Of a stretch of DNA of 64,000 bases, positions 15,822 through 24,955 are shown one piece after another. The notes under the pieces are model-generated. The model saw only the letters and a list, made by a program, of their open reading frames with translations. It ran no database searches and had not been told where the DNA came from. Each line of letters starts with the position of its first letter. The first letter of the stretch is position 1. The position numbers and the translations under genes are program-made. Origin of the DNA: VAZQ01 sp963753575 (GTDB taxonomy: Bacteria; Pseudomonadota; Alphaproteobacteria; Rhizobiales; Xanthobacteraceae); assembly GCA_963753575.1 (NCBI GenBank), contig CAVWCR010000003.1:3534001-3598000 (forward strand), read 5' to 3'.

Positions 15822-16088
15822 TTATCGCTTTTTCACCACTCCCGACATCTCTGCTATTAGGTCTAAAAGTCGGTCCACGGCCTCTTGCATCTCCGCCGCC
15901 GCCAAATCGGATTTTGCCGGGTCTGTTCCAAAAGTTTGGTATTGCAGCGTTCTTCGAAGGTCTGCTTGCGAAGCTTCGATCATTTCTGGCGTAGCTCCAA
16001 GAAGCCCATAAATTACCTTGTATAACTGGCCGATCATATATTCGATCGCACTGAGTTGGGTCTCTAGTTTGATTGCCTTTTCATCCAT
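15822..16088 (-). CDS. Hypothetical 88-aa helical protein of the IS1595 element
   Basis: The protein reads MDEKAIKLETQLSAIEYMIG, then QLYKVIYGLLGATPEMIEAS and AAAEMQEAVDRLLDLIAEMS. The composition is amphipathic-helical, with no known domain. It is encoded just downstream of the transposase on the same strand (113 bp gap) and may share its transcript. A plus-strand frame over the same DNA (15797-15994) has an unconvincing Pro/Leu-rich composition and is not called. Confidence 0.55.
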   Translation of the reverse strand: MDEKAIKLETQLSAIEYMIGQLYKVIYGLLGATPEMIEASQADLRRTLQYQTFGTDPAKSDLAAAEMQEAVDRLLDLIAEMSGVVKKR

Positions 16089-16200
16089 GATTCAATGCCT
16101 TCCAGTTCAAGTTATTGGCTTGCGCGGCTGCCAGTAGCGCACAAACTTGGGACGCTTCAATCGCTTGTTATGCCAAGCTGCAATGCGCTTGGCTTGCAGT

Positions 16201-17163
16201 CTAATTGATGACGGCTTGGCCTTCTTTGCCGTTAGGCCGTCGATAAGTCAGGCGCTTGCCCTTGATGTCTGCCGCAAGCTTTTCGGCGCGCATCTCATCA
16301 TCGATGCCGAGCTTGGCGCGATGCGAATAGCGGAAATCGAATTCGGCGAGATAGCGCTTCAAGTGCTGCTCGCTGACGTGGTGATAAGTCCCCATGATGC
16401 CGCGCTTGAGGATCGAGAAATAGCCTTCGACCGTATTGGTGTGAACGTCGCCGCGCACATATTCGCGCGCACTGTGATTGATGGTAGCGGTCGGGCGGTG
16501 CCTTGGCTTCACGGTGCGGTAGATTTTGGAATCGTCGGTGTAGAGCTTGGTCCTGTTCTGCAACTGCGCATCCAAAATCTTGCCGACGTTCTTGACGTTG
16601 ACGGTCGGAATATGATGCGAGTGCGCCTTGCCACCGCGCTCGACAAGAGCAATCACAGGCTCTTTGCCGGCACCACCGAACGGTGACGGCAGACGCTTGT
16701 TGCGGTGCTTGTTCTTCTCGCGACCGCCAACATAAGTCTCGTCGATCTCGACAGTCTTGCCACCGCCGCCCATGACGGGCGGGATCGCGGGGCGCATCGC
16801 CTCACGCAAGCGGTGCATCATGAACCATGTGCTCTTGTAGCTGATCTTGAGCATGCGGTGGACTTGGTGGGCGCTGACACCCTTCTTTGAAGCGGTCATC
16901 AGGAACAACGCCGCCAGCCACTTGGTCAGCGGAATCTTGGAGCGCTCAAAGACGGTGCCGACCGTGACCGTGAACTGCTCGCGGCAAGCGTTGCACTGAT
17001 AGACGCCGGGACGATGGGCCTTGCCTTCCAGTTTAGTCACGTTTTCGGACGTGGTGCCGCAGTGGGGGCAAACCGGGCCACTCGGCCAAACGCGAGCCTC
17101 AAGCCACTCGCGGGCTTTGGTCTCGTCTTGGAAGATTTGGTCCTGAAGAATGGCGGCGGTCAT
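16201..17163 (-). CDS. IS1595-family transposase (DDE, zinc-ribbon)
   Basis: The 320-residue protein has an N-terminal zinc ribbon (CPHCG at residues 32-36 and CNAC at 57-60). The ISXO2-like DDE domain follows: EIDETYVGGREKNKH, LYTDDSKIY and HTNTVEGYFSILKRGIMG supply the three acidic/metal positions. The family moves DNA by cut-and-paste or copy-paste with 8-bp target duplications, as seen here. The ATG at 17163 has GAGGGGAG 8 nt upstream; a TTG at 17187 is less likely. The gene is intact, so the element may be active. Confidence 0.93.
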   Translation of the reverse strand: MTAAILQDQIFQDETKAREWLEARVWPSGPVCPHCGTTSENVTKLEGKAHRPGVYQCNACREQFTVTVGTVFERSKIPLTKWLAALFLMTASKKGVSAHQVHRMLKISYKSTWFMMHRLREAMRPAIPPVMGGGGKTVEIDETYVGGREKNKHRNKRLPSPFGGAGKEPVIALVERGGKAHSHHIPTVNVKNVGKILDAQLQNRTKLYTDDSKIYRTVKPRHRPTATINHSAREYVRGDVHTNTVEGYFSILKRGIMGTYHHVSEQHLKRYLAEFDFRYSHRAKLGIDDEMRAEKLAADIKGKRLTYRRPNGKEGQAVIN

Positions 17164-17202
17164 GGGTTTGCTCCCCTCTGACCGCAAATCTATGGGTAGT
17201 GA

Positions 17203-17228
17203 TCTGCTTTGTCAAGGTGATAGCTCCC
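17203..17228 (-). repeat. Right terminal inverted repeat of the IS1595-family element
   Basis: Read on the minus strand it starts GGGAGCTATC and continues ACCTTGACAAAGCAGA. The second copy of the target duplication TTCGTCTT follows at 17229-17236. Confidence 0.9.
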
Positions 17229-17413
17229 TTCGTCTTGGCCAAAATCTGCGACACGTCCTTTCTTCGTCCGCCTTTCTTCGTCCGCGATCCTGCGTATTTT
17301 CTGTAAGTGAAAATTGCTGCATTGTCAATGACGTTGACGGTGCAGAAATGCCCTTCCGGTGGCCATTATGCTTAGCCGCCGCCCGGATCGATTTCACAAT
17401 TGGTTATATCCAA

Positions 17414-19003
17414 TCACGCAGCGCCGGTCGCCTTGGCGATCACCGCATCGGCGCGCGCGGGCGCCACATTAGCGAGCCAGGCCACGTAACGATCGGGCCG
17501 CACCAGCATCAGCTTCGCTTCGTAGGCGGTGCGGCCATCGCGGTAACTGTCACGGACAACTTTCAGCGGCACGCCCCGCGCCTTGGCGGCGCGCTCGAAG
17601 TCCGCGACCGTCGCGTCATCGGCATCGAACGCGATCAGCGTGAACTCCGGCCCGAGCTCCTCGAACACGTTGCGTCCCGACGACAGATGCTGCGGCGGCA
17701 GGTGATGCCCGGCGCGCGCCTTGAAGGTGTGCGAGCCGTGCGCGCTGCTCAAACCACCCGGCGGCCCGAACACGATCGGCGAGCCTTCGTAGTGCGGCTC
17801 GTAAGCCGTGACGCGCGGCGCGGCGTGATCGGAATGCTCGTTCCAGGCGCGCTCGAACGCGGCGCGGTCGCGCTCCGGGCTATAGCGCTCGAAGAATTCC
17901 CGGTCCTTGCGGATGTAGGCCTCGATGAAATCGTCCGCGGTCTCCTTGAACACCGGCCGCCGCTCCTGCGTGTAGGAGTTGAGCAGCACGTCGCCGCCCC
18001 AGCCTTTGAGTGTCGCGGCGATCTTCCAGCCCAGATTGGCGACGTCATCGAGCCCGTTGTTGAGCCCATAGGCGCCGTAGGGCGGATGACTGTGCGCCGC
18101 ATCGCCCGCGATGAACACGCGCTCGACCTGATATTGCTCCGCGACCGCGATGCGCAGATCCCAGAATCCCACGTAATCGAAATCGCACGCGAAGGGAAAG
18201 CCGGCGGCGCGCTTCAGCAGGCCGTGAAAGTCATAATTGTCGCGCGTGGTGTCGGCCGGCACCGGCGCGTGGAAGAACCAGCCTTCCTCGGCGTCGACGC
18301 GGCCGAAGAACTGCCAGTATCCCTTCAGGTCCGGATGCATCACGCGATAGGTCGAGCGCGGCGGGAAGCGCTTGAGCTTCTCGTTGAGCTCGCGCGAGCG
18401 AAACAAAGCGAGCACCATGAGCTGGTCGAAATCCGCGCCGGTGCGTTCGATTCCGATCTGCTGCCGCACGGTCGAATGGCCGCCGTCGCAACCCACGACG
18501 TAATCGGCCGTAATAGTCTCGCGCCCCGAGCCGCCCTGCTCGGCGATGGCGACGCGCACGCCGGCGTCATCCTGTTCGATGGTCTCCGCCGTCCAGCCGT
18601 AACGGCTCTCGACACCGGGAAGCCCGGACACGCGTTTGCGCATGACCATCTCGGTCTGGTACTGCGGCAGCCGCTCGTTGTTCTGGAAGTAGTAGGAGTT
18701 GACGATCTCGCGCAGCGGCGGCGCGTACCAGTAGTCGGTGGTAAGGCTCTCATACGCGATGATGCCGTTCATCGGATAGTCGGGCGGCAGCACGCGCGCG
18801 GCGCGCAGCTCATCCGCGATGCCCCAGAAGTAGAAGTGCTCGACCGAGCGCTGGGTGAGGTTCTGGCCCTTCGGGATGCGCTGCGGCTCGGTCCGGCGCT
18901 CGACGAGCACGCAGGAAATCCCACGCAACCCCAGATCGATCGCGAGCGCCATGCCGACCGGCCCCGCGCCCACGATCGCGACTTGAAAATGCTTGTTGGT
19001 CAT
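17414..19003 (-). CDS. FAD-dependent aromatic monooxygenase (PheA/TfdB/MhpA group)
   Basis: The 529-residue flavoprotein opens with VAIVGAGPVGMALAIDLGLRG, the GxGxxG dinucleotide motif. It has the internal DG motif (YVVGCDGGHSTVRQQIG) and the GD motif (VFIAGDAAHSHPPYGAYGLNNGLDDVANLGWK, in segments). The C-terminal thioredoxin-like domain is present. These are the hallmarks of class A hydroxylases that insert oxygen ortho to a phenolic group using NAD(P)H. The ATG at 19003 follows GAGAGG. The gene is adjacent to the IS1595 insertion and fits the aromatic-catabolism theme. The precise substrate is not deducible. Confidence 0.88.
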   Translation of the reverse strand: MTNKHFQVAIVGAGPVGMALAIDLGLRGISCVLVERRTEPQRIPKGQNLTQRSVEHFYFWGIADELRAARVLPPDYPMNGIIAYESLTTDYWYAPPLREIVNSYYFQNNERLPQYQTEMVMRKRVSGLPGVESRYGWTAETIEQDDAGVRVAIAEQGGSGRETITADYVVGCDGGHSTVRQQIGIERTGADFDQLMVLALFRSRELNEKLKRFPPRSTYRVMHPDLKGYWQFFGRVDAEEGWFFHAPVPADTTRDNYDFHGLLKRAAGFPFACDFDYVGFWDLRIAVAEQYQVERVFIAGDAAHSHPPYGAYGLNNGLDDVANLGWKIAATLKGWGGDVLLNSYTQERRPVFKETADDFIEAYIRKDREFFERYSPERDRAAFERAWNEHSDHAAPRVTAYEPHYEGSPIVFGPPGGLSSAHGSHTFKARAGHHLPPQHLSSGRNVFEELGPEFTLIAFDADDATVADFERAAKARGVPLKVVRDSYRDGRTAYEAKLMLVRPDRYVAWLANVAPARADAVIAKATGAA

Positions 19004-19201
19004 CGGCCTCTCTCGTTCGCCCTCTCTTGGCATCGGGGCGCGGAAAAAGCGAGGGGGTTCACGGATTTCGCTAACGCTGCATCCGGGCTACAAACTGTGT
19101 TGATCGCTGACAACGCCGCGGCGGCGCTTTTGTCAACGGCCCCCGATCAAGGCATAGTGTCCCCAAGTCGTAGTAGTCTTAGGTCATGGTAGCCCCACCT
19201 C

Positions 19202-19630
19202 ATGAAGATCCTCATACCTGTTGATGGCTCGCCCGCATCGATCCGCGCCGTCAAGTTCGCTATTGATCAAGTCAAGACCCGACCAGGAAGCAGCCTGGTT
19301 ATTATGAACGTCCAGAATATTGCAACACTGAGCTCGGCGGACGGCATGGGGATCATGCCACCCGAATGGATCGAGCAGGAAGAGGCGAGCGCGGCCACGG
19401 AGGCGTTGCAAGATGCTGTCGCCGCCTGCCGCGAGGCAGGTGTTGCTTACGTGACCCGTTCGGAGCGGGGTGGCGTTGCGGCAGCGATCGACCGTGTGGC
19501 CCGTGAGGAACACGCCGAGCACATCGTCATGGGAACGAGAGGACTGGGCGGGGTCCGCGGCCTGCTCCTCGGCTCGGTGGCCACCCAGTTGCTGCATTTG
19601 ACCGATGTGCCGGTGACACTTGTGAAGTAA
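19202..19630 (+). CDS. Universal stress protein (UspA family)
   Basis: The 142-residue protein begins MKILIPVDGSPASIRAVKFA. It ends with the ATP-binding signature GTRGLGGVRGLLLGSVATQ, then LTDVPVTLVK. This is a single-domain ATP-binding Usp, usually a dimer induced by starvation or low oxygen. It faces the tctAB genes across a 220-bp gap in convergent orientation and diverges from the monooxygenase upstream. Confidence 0.92.
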   Translation: MKILIPVDGSPASIRAVKFAIDQVKTRPGSSLVIMNVQNIATLSSADGMGIMPPEWIEQEEASAATEALQDAVAACREAGVAYVTRSERGGVAAAIDRVAREEHAEHIVMGTRGLGGVRGLLLGSVATQLLHLTDVPVTLVK

Positions 19631-19854
19631 CAGTTCGTTCGGCGACAACTCAACATGCTTACAACAGAAACTGCGCTGCAAACGCAGGCGCCTCAACTCG
19701 AGCGTTGGCTTGAAGAACCGACGTCCCTTTCCGTTGGAGTTAGGACATGCTCTCGCTTCCTTGGGCGGCGCATGTTCCTTGTCGGCGAACCCGTGCCCAC
19801 TGAGAGCATGATCCCGATGCAACCTGATCGGATCATCGTCCAGCGCAGCTTCGC
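19631..19854. other. Gap between convergent usp and tctB
   Basis: No gene is supported. A plus-strand frame from 19655 is antisense/intergenic in composition and lacks a ribosome-binding site. No strong hairpin terminator is visible. Confidence 0.4.
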
Positions 19855-20334
19855 TCAATCCACGCCCGGCAACCAGGTCGCCTCCGGCAGTGGTACGTAG
19901 AATACGTGCAGGAAAATGAAGTAAGCCACGACGCAGGCAACGAGCGGCACGACGACGGCGAGGCCGACGTTGTGAAGCGTCTTGTCCGGGGTCAGGTAGA
20001 TCGACGCCAGCGACAGCATGAGGAAGCTGGACAGCCAGAACCCGAGGCCCTCGACCACCAGAATGTAAGCAAGCACGATGGCGCAGAACACGACAACGTC
20101 GATGAAGATGCCCCGGTCCTCGCGGGACGCGCGCAAGATGTCCGGGGCGCGCTTCATGACCGCCGCCAGCACGACGCGCGCCACCAGCACCGTGGCGACG
20201 ATCAGAATCAGGTAGGTGAGCACCCGGGGGAAGAGCCAATTCCGCGTATCCGTGCCCAGCGCGGACAGTGACACCCCGCCGATGAAGAACAACACCAGCG
20301 CACTGACGAGGTCTCGGTCAACTACTCTGCGCAC
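19855..20334 (-). CDS. tctB: Tripartite tricarboxylate transporter small membrane subunit (TctB)
   Basis: The 159-residue protein has four predicted transmembrane segments: SALVLFFIGGVSL, YLILIVATVLVARVVLA, VVVFCAIVLAYILVV with FWLSSFLMLSLASIYL, and VVVPLVACVVAYFIFL. It is the small subunit that assists TctA. The GTG at 20334 is preceded by GAGGAGG, 13 nt after the tctA stop; the open frame upstream overlaps tctA and is not used. It is the only TctB in the window, serving potentially several of the seven binding proteins. Confidence 0.85.
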   Translation of the reverse strand: MRRVVDRDLVSALVLFFIGGVSLSALGTDTRNWLFPRVLTYLILIVATVLVARVVLAAVMKRAPDILRASREDRGIFIDVVVFCAIVLAYILVVEGLGFWLSSFLMLSLASIYLTPDKTLHNVGLAVVVPLVACVVAYFIFLHVFYVPLPEATWLPGVD

Positions 20335-20347
20335 GCGGCTTCCTCCT

Positions 20348-21868
20348 CTAGATCGACGACGAGACTTCGACCGCCTTGTTCGTGCGTGCCTGCTTTCGTT
20401 CCTCCAATTGCGCCCACAGGATCCAGGCAAGCGAGATCACCGTGAGCACGATGAGCACGATGTCGACCGTGCTGCCAAAGAAGACCCTGCCGTATGACGT
20501 TGCGTCGGACAGGTACATCGACTGCACGAGCGCGGGCTCGACGATGGGGCCGAGGATCAGGCCCAGGCCGATCGGCCCGGGGTGGAAGTCCAGCTTGCCG
20601 ACGAGGAAGGTGAACAACCCGAGCCCGAGCATGAGGTAGACGTCGAAGAGGTCGTTGCGGATTGCATAGGCCCCGATCACCGACAAGAACATGATCAGGG
20701 GAGCCAGCAGCCGTAACGGGATGCTCACCATCCGCGCCAGCCATCGCGAGAAAAAAGTACCGAGGATGAACGTCAACACCCCGGCCAGCATCAGCGACCA
20801 GCCGAACGAGTAAACGAGGGTTCCGTTGTTCTGGAAGAGGTCCGGGCCCGGGTTGAGACCGCGCAACATGAGTGCGCCGGCTATCACCGCCGCGGGCGCC
20901 GAACCCGGGATACCCAGTGTCACCAGCGGGATCATGGACGCGGGAGCACAGGCGTTGTTCGCGATCTCGGATGCGGTCACGCCGCGCAGGTCACCCTTGC
21001 CGTAGCGGCTCCTGTCCTTGCTCCAGCGCACCGCTTCGTTGTAGGAGAGCAATGCGGCTATTGGGCTCCCGGCACCGGGCAGGATTCCGACGAAGGTGCC
21101 GATCAGCGCCGAGCGCAGGAAGTGCACCGGCTGCATGATCACCTCCCAGATCGTCTGCATCGCCACACCGGGCTTGGGCCGATACTCGGCGACGTAATCC
21201 TTCCGGCGGCGCTCGCAGACCATCGACAGCACCTGCGGGACCGCAAAGACGCCGATGAGCGCGGCGACGAGGGAGACCCCGCCACGAAGCTCCGGGACAC
21301 CGAAGGTGAAGCGCGAGACCGCGCCGGTCTGGCTGATCCCGACGGTGCTGATCAGCATGCCGATCGCGCCGCCAGCAATTCCCTTGAGCATCGACTTGCC
21401 TGCCAGGCTTCCGATGATGGTGAGCGCGAAGACACCGATCCAGAAGAACTCGGGCGGGCCGAAGCGAAGTGCAATCGATGTCAGCGGCCAAGCGAGCAAG
21501 AGGTAGAAGGCGGCACCAAATATAGTACCTAGCGCCGAGCTGAAGCAGGCGGCAACGATCGCCGCCTGGGCGCGGCCCTGCTGGGTCATCGGGTGGCCGT
21601 CGAAGGCGGTGGCCATCGCAGCCGGTGTCCCTGGGGTGTTCACGAGCACCGCCGGTATGGCGTCCGAAAACATGGCGCAGACGTAGAGGGCACCCAGCAT
21701 CGCGATTCCGGCACCGGGTGGCAGGCTGAACGTGAACGGCACGAGCAGCGCCACGCCCATCGTGGCGGTAAGGCCGGGTAGCGCGCCCACCACCATGCCC
21801 GCCAGGACGCCCACCGTGAGCCAGAGCAAGAACTGAGGGGTAAGCGCCTGGATGAGGCCTTCGATCAC
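20348..21868 (-). CDS. tctA: Tripartite tricarboxylate transporter large permease (TctA)
   Basis: The 506-residue protein is a typical TctA with about 12 membrane segments. The family signatures are GALPGLTATMGVALLVPFTF near the start, and FVGILPGAGSPIAALLSYNEAVRWS and IPLVTLGIPGSAPAAVIAGALMLRG in the second half (in segments). TctA forms the sodium-coupled channel for tricarboxylates and other carboxylates delivered by TctC. tctB follows by 13 nt, and a binding-protein gene lies 266 bp upstream on the same strand, separated by two palindromes. Confidence 0.93.
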   Translation of the reverse strand: MIEGLIQALTPQFLLWLTVGVLAGMVVGALPGLTATMGVALLVPFTFSLPPGAGIAMLGALYVCAMFSDAIPAVLVNTPGTPAAMATAFDGHPMTQQGRAQAAIVAACFSSALGTIFGAAFYLLLAWPLTSIALRFGPPEFFWIGVFALTIIGSLAGKSMLKGIAGGAIGMLISTVGISQTGAVSRFTFGVPELRGGVSLVAALIGVFAVPQVLSMVCERRRKDYVAEYRPKPGVAMQTIWEVIMQPVHFLRSALIGTFVGILPGAGSPIAALLSYNEAVRWSKDRSRYGKGDLRGVTASEIANNACAPASMIPLVTLGIPGSAPAAVIAGALMLRGLNPGPDLFQNNGTLVYSFGWSLMLAGVLTFILGTFFSRWLARMVSIPLRLLAPLIMFLSVIGAYAIRNDLFDVYLMLGLGLFTFLVGKLDFHPGPIGLGLILGPIVEPALVQSMYLSDATSYGRVFFGSTVDIVLIVLTVISLAWILWAQLEERKQARTNKAVEVSSSI

Positions 21869-22002
21869 CGGGAATCTCCTAACAGCAATGCCGCATCTGT
21901 TGTTCGGGCAACGCCACTGCGGGTTTGCGTTTGCACTCAGGCGTCAGGTTCGAGACGAAGGAGATACTCGAATTCATGTTCATGCAGCGGGTCTACCCTG
22001 CA

Positions 22003-22095
22003 CTAGACCATGATCCGATCAGGTCGGATCGGGATCATGGTCTAGCTTTTTGTTTGAGCATGATCTTTTCCGAAAACCGGTTCGGGATCATGCTC
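22003..22095. repeat. Two adjacent rhizobial intergenic palindromes
   Basis: Repeat 1 has arms CTAGACCATGATCC (22003-22016) and GGATCATGGTCTAG (22032-22045), followed on the plus strand by CTTTTTGTTT. Repeat 2 has arms GAGCATGATC (22056-22065) and GATCATGCTC (22086-22095) around CGAAAACCGG. The GCATGATC/GATCATGC type is widely dispersed in Rhizobiales. Lying between tctC and tctA, they may attenuate or stabilise that transcript. Confidence 0.8.
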
Positions 22096-22134
22096 CAATG
22101 CGCCGTGTGCAAGGGCAGACCGAGAGGTGTGCCG

Positions 22135-23130
22135 TCACTTGCTGCCGACTAGCGACAGAAGTTTCTCATCGCTCTCCACCGCCTTCACGTTGCTCAAGAC
22201 GAATTCCTTCGCCTGTGCAGGGGTCTGAGACATCGGGGTGAGACCGCGCTGCTTGAGCGCGGTTTGCACGGCCGGATCGGAAACCACCTTCCTGATGGCG
22301 GCGTTGAGCACCTCGACGATGGCCGCCGGCGTTCCGGGCGCGGCCATGACGCCCCACGTGGTCGACGCGACGAAGCCTTTGTAGCCGAGTGACTCGAAGG
22401 TCGGGACGTCCGGCATCGCCGGCGAAGGGACTGAGCCAGCAATGCCGAGCGCACGTATCACGCCGGCATGCTTGACGGCGTGTGCCGATGCGAACTCGGC
22501 CGCGTCCACGTGTCCGCCCGCGAGGTAAGGAAGGATCTGCCCGACGCCTTTCGAGACCGGCACATAGGTGACCTTGATATCGAGCGCCTTGGAGATCTCC
22601 GCGACGGCCGACTTGCCGGTGACTCCGGTTCCCGCGATTGTCAGCTTGCCGGGATTGGCCTTGCCGTAGGCGACGAGGTCCTTGAGTGTCTTGAACTTGC
22701 TGTCCTTGGGGACGACGAGCGCGCCCGGTGCCGTCTCGGTCATCGAAATGTAGTTGAAGTCGGCCGGGTCGTAGCCGACGTCCTTCCCCTTGGAGGTGAT
22801 GATGATGTTCGGCACCACCACGTTGGCGATCGTGTAGCCGTCCGGCTTCGAGGAGTGCAGGGCGAGGAAGCCGACCGCGCCACCGCCGCCGGTCTTGTAC
22901 ACGATGCGAATATTTACGCCGAGCGCCTGCTGCAGACCAGGTTCAAGTCGGCGCGCCTGGGCATCAGATCCACCGCCGGGCGCGTACGGAACGAGGAACG
23001 TGATATCATGCTTTGGATAGCTGGCCGCGCTGCTGGGGCCGCACGCGACAACAGCCATGGACAGAACCGCCGCCGAGACCAGCAAGCTGCCGGGCCGGTA
23101 CTTAAATCGTCTCCGTCTCCTCATCATCAT
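22135..23130 (-). CDS. tctC: Bug/TctC-type substrate-binding protein 6 (partner of tctAB)
   Basis: The 331-residue protein opens MMMRRRRRFKYRPGSL, with a membrane segment ending AVVACGPSSA. The VVAC box could be a lipoprotein signal. The TctC fold follows (ITFLVPYAPGGGSDAQAR, GGGGAVGFLALHSSKPDGYT, in segments). It is transcribed ahead of tctA-tctB with a 266-bp repeat-containing gap, and this arrangement makes it the dedicated binding subunit. A lipid anchor in a TctC-type protein would be unusual. The specificity is unknown. Confidence 0.86.
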   Translation of the reverse strand: MMMRRRRRFKYRPGSLLVSAAVLSMAVVACGPSSAASYPKHDITFLVPYAPGGGSDAQARRLEPGLQQALGVNIRIVYKTGGGGAVGFLALHSSKPDGYTIANVVVPNIIITSKGKDVGYDPADFNYISMTETAPGALVVPKDSKFKTLKDLVAYGKANPGKLTIAGTGVTGKSAVAEISKALDIKVTYVPVSKGVGQILPYLAGGHVDAAEFASAHAVKHAGVIRALGIAGSVPSPAMPDVPTFESLGYKGFVASTTWGVMAAPGTPAAIVEVLNAAIRKVVSDPAVQTALKQRGLTPMSQTPAQAKEFVLSNVKAVESDEKLLSLVGSK

Positions 23131-23389
23131 CGTCTCCTATCATTGCTTTTTTTCTGTCCCGGGTCGGGGACATCGCAGGGCCGCACGATCGGCCAGGCAT
23201 GCAAAGAAGCCGCAGTGAGCTTCATGCGCGCGATAGGGCTCGGTCATCAACGACCGAACTCAGAGTGAAGCACATAAAGTCCGTTTGTCAGCCGCATCCG
23301 GACGTGTCACGGCGTCGCAGCAAGTCGACGATCAGGGAGAGGCGCTCCCCACTTCCGTGGGGAGTGTGCGGTGCGTGAGGAGCGTATAA

Positions 23390-24955
23390 CTACGTCACGC
23401 TGCCGGGCGAGGTCTCATCCTCAAAAACTGTAATCGCGGGCGGCGCGCCGGAAAGCCCCAGCTCCTGCCAGCGCCCGACCACGCGCTCGTAGGCGTCCTT
23501 CGAGAGCTTGGTGCGCTTGGAGAAGCTGTTGTAGTAGCGATAGTCCATGCAGGCGTTGATCAGCGCCTTCGAGCCCCACGGCCTGATCTCGGGCGGGTTG
23601 AGACTCGGGTCGAGATAGGTGCTCCAGGTCTCGCGCAGGATGTCGATCGATTGCGCCGGCCGCGAGCGCGTCGCCATCGCCCACAGCACCTGGTGCACGT
23701 TGGTCGGGTCGATGTCGTCGTCGACCACGATCACGTATTTGCCGAAATAGGCGCCGGCGGTGCATTGCGCGGCGAGTGCCATCACCTGCGGGGCGTGGCC
23801 GGCATACATCTGCTGGATCGAGACGACCGTGATGCCCCAGCCGGCGGCTTCGGGAATCGACCACACGCCCTTGATGCCCGGCACGCCAAGCTTCTGCAGG
23901 TCGGCCCAGATGCCGGCCGAGCGCAGCGCCGCCCAGAACAGGCCGGCTTCGTTCGCCGCGCCGTCGGCCATCAGCGCGCAGGTGAGCGTCGGGTTGTCGC
24001 GATAGCGCACGCGCTCGACCCGCATGTAGGGCGTGGCGCCCGAAGGCCGCCCGTAATAGCCGGTGAACTCGCCGAACGGGCCTTCCGCGAAGGTCTCGTC
24101 CGGATAGAGGAAGCCTTCGAGCACGATCTCGGCGCGCGCCGGCAGCGGCAACCCGGTGAGATCGCTGGTGAACACATCAATGGGCGCGCCCGCGATGCCG
24201 GAATAATACTCATACTCGCATTCGGTCTTGGGCAGGCTCGTAGCCGCCACCAGGAACAAGAGCGGATCGATGCCGTAGCAGGCCGCGATCGGCATCGGCT
24301 TGCGTAGCTTCCACCACTTCTCGCGATCGATCGTCGCGTCCTTGCCGGGCGAGGTGTAGACGCCGACCTCGCGCGGCCCCTTGATCATCATGCGGTAGGT
24401 GCCGACGTTGATGCGGCCGGTCTCGGGATCCTTCGTGATGACGGCATCGCCGGTGCCGAGATAGAGCCCGCCATCGAGCGGCCACATGCGCTGCGCCGGG
24501 AACATGCGGATGTCGATCTTGTCGCCCTCGACGATGTTCTGGTTGCAGATCGCCTGCGCGGCGGGCACCTCGCGCGGCGGCAGCTTGCGGCCGAGCTTTT
24601 GCTGCAGCGCCTGCACGGCCTTGAGCGGATGATCGACCGGCTCCTCCCCGATCATCAGGCAGAAGCGCGAGATATTGCAGCCGATCATGTTGTAGAGCGC
24701 CTTGTGGCCGGGATGGCCCTTGATGTTCTCGAACAGGAGCGCGGGCGATTTGCCGCTGCCGACGAGGTAGGTGATGGTGGCGGCTTCGAGATCGGGATCG
24801 ACTTCCGCCGTGATGCGCTTGAGCTCGCCGAGCGCCTCAACCTTCTCCAGCCAGAGATCGAGATCGCTCGCATTGGCGCCGCGGGCGATCGTTTTCGATT
24901 GGGCCTGCTCGGACGCAGCATCCTGGTTCGGGCTGATGGTGACGCTCGTGTCCAT
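23390..24955 (-). CDS. UbiD-family (de)carboxylase
   Basis: The 521-residue protein carries the UbiD signatures LEKVEALGELKRITAEVDPDLE, ALYNMIGCNISRFCLMIGEE and EGPFGEFTGYYGRPSGATPYM, in segments. The EFTGY region holds the conserved Glu near the prenylated-FMN site. Family members decarboxylate aromatic or alpha,beta-unsaturated acids and need a UbiX prenyltransferase, which is not in the window. The ATG at 24955 has GGGAGG upstream. A divergent Bug binding protein lies 290 bp away, so uptake plus decarboxylation of an aromatic acid is plausible. Confidence 0.88.
   Translation of the reverse strand: MDTSVTISPNQDAASEQAQSKTIARGANASDLDLWLEKVEALGELKRITAEVDPDLEAATITYLVGSGKSPALLFENIKGHPGHKALYNMIGCNISRFCLMIGEEPVDHPLKAVQALQQKLGRKLPPREVPAAQAICNQNIVEGDKIDIRMFPAQRMWPLDGGLYLGTGDAVITKDPETGRINVGTYRMMIKGPREVGVYTSPGKDATIDREKWWKLRKPMPIAACYGIDPLLFLVAATSLPKTECEYEYYSGIAGAPIDVFTSDLTGLPLPARAEIVLEGFLYPDETFAEGPFGEFTGYYGRPSGATPYMRVERVRYRDNPTLTCALMADGAANEAGLFWAALRSAGIWADLQKLGVPGIKGVWSIPEAAGWGITVVSIQQMYAGHAPQVMALAAQCTAGAYFGKYVIVVDDDIDPTNVHQVLWAMATRSRPAQSIDILRETWSTYLDPSLNPPEIRPWGSKALINACMDYRYYNSFSKRTKLSKDAYERVVGRWQELGLSGAPPAITVFEDETSPGSVT

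Larger units (their letters stand above)
14900..17228. mobile_element. Complete IS1595-family insertion element with passenger genes
   Basis: The element is 2329 bp. Its terminal inverted repeats begin GGGA and share the block ACCTTGACAAAGCAGA; 23 of 26 positions match. It is flanked by the perfect 8-bp direct repeat TTCGTCTT (14892-14899 and 17229-17236), the target duplication length known for the IS1595 family. Inside are a DDE transposase (16201-17163), an 88-aa gene, a 56-aa gene and a 205-aa HEPN-like gene. The passengers have lower GC and different codon use from the surrounding chromosome. All ends and the transposase look intact. Confidence 0.93.

Noticed and set aside
15797..15994. 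65-codon plus-strand frame overlapping the 56-aa gene stop (TAATG)
   Set aside because: The overlapping minus-strand 88-aa gene has a better amino-acid composition. This frame is Pro/Leu-rich with no conserved pattern. It remains a weak possibility.
17150..19192. 680-codon plus-strand open frame opposite the flavin monooxygenase
   Set aside because: Antisense shadow of a well-supported flavoprotein; it also crosses the right end of the IS1595 element.
22003..22095. Small RNA or riboswitch between tctC and tctA
   Set aside because: The structure is explained by two dispersed palindromes of the GCATGATC type that recur in Rhizobiales; no ligand-binding core is visible.
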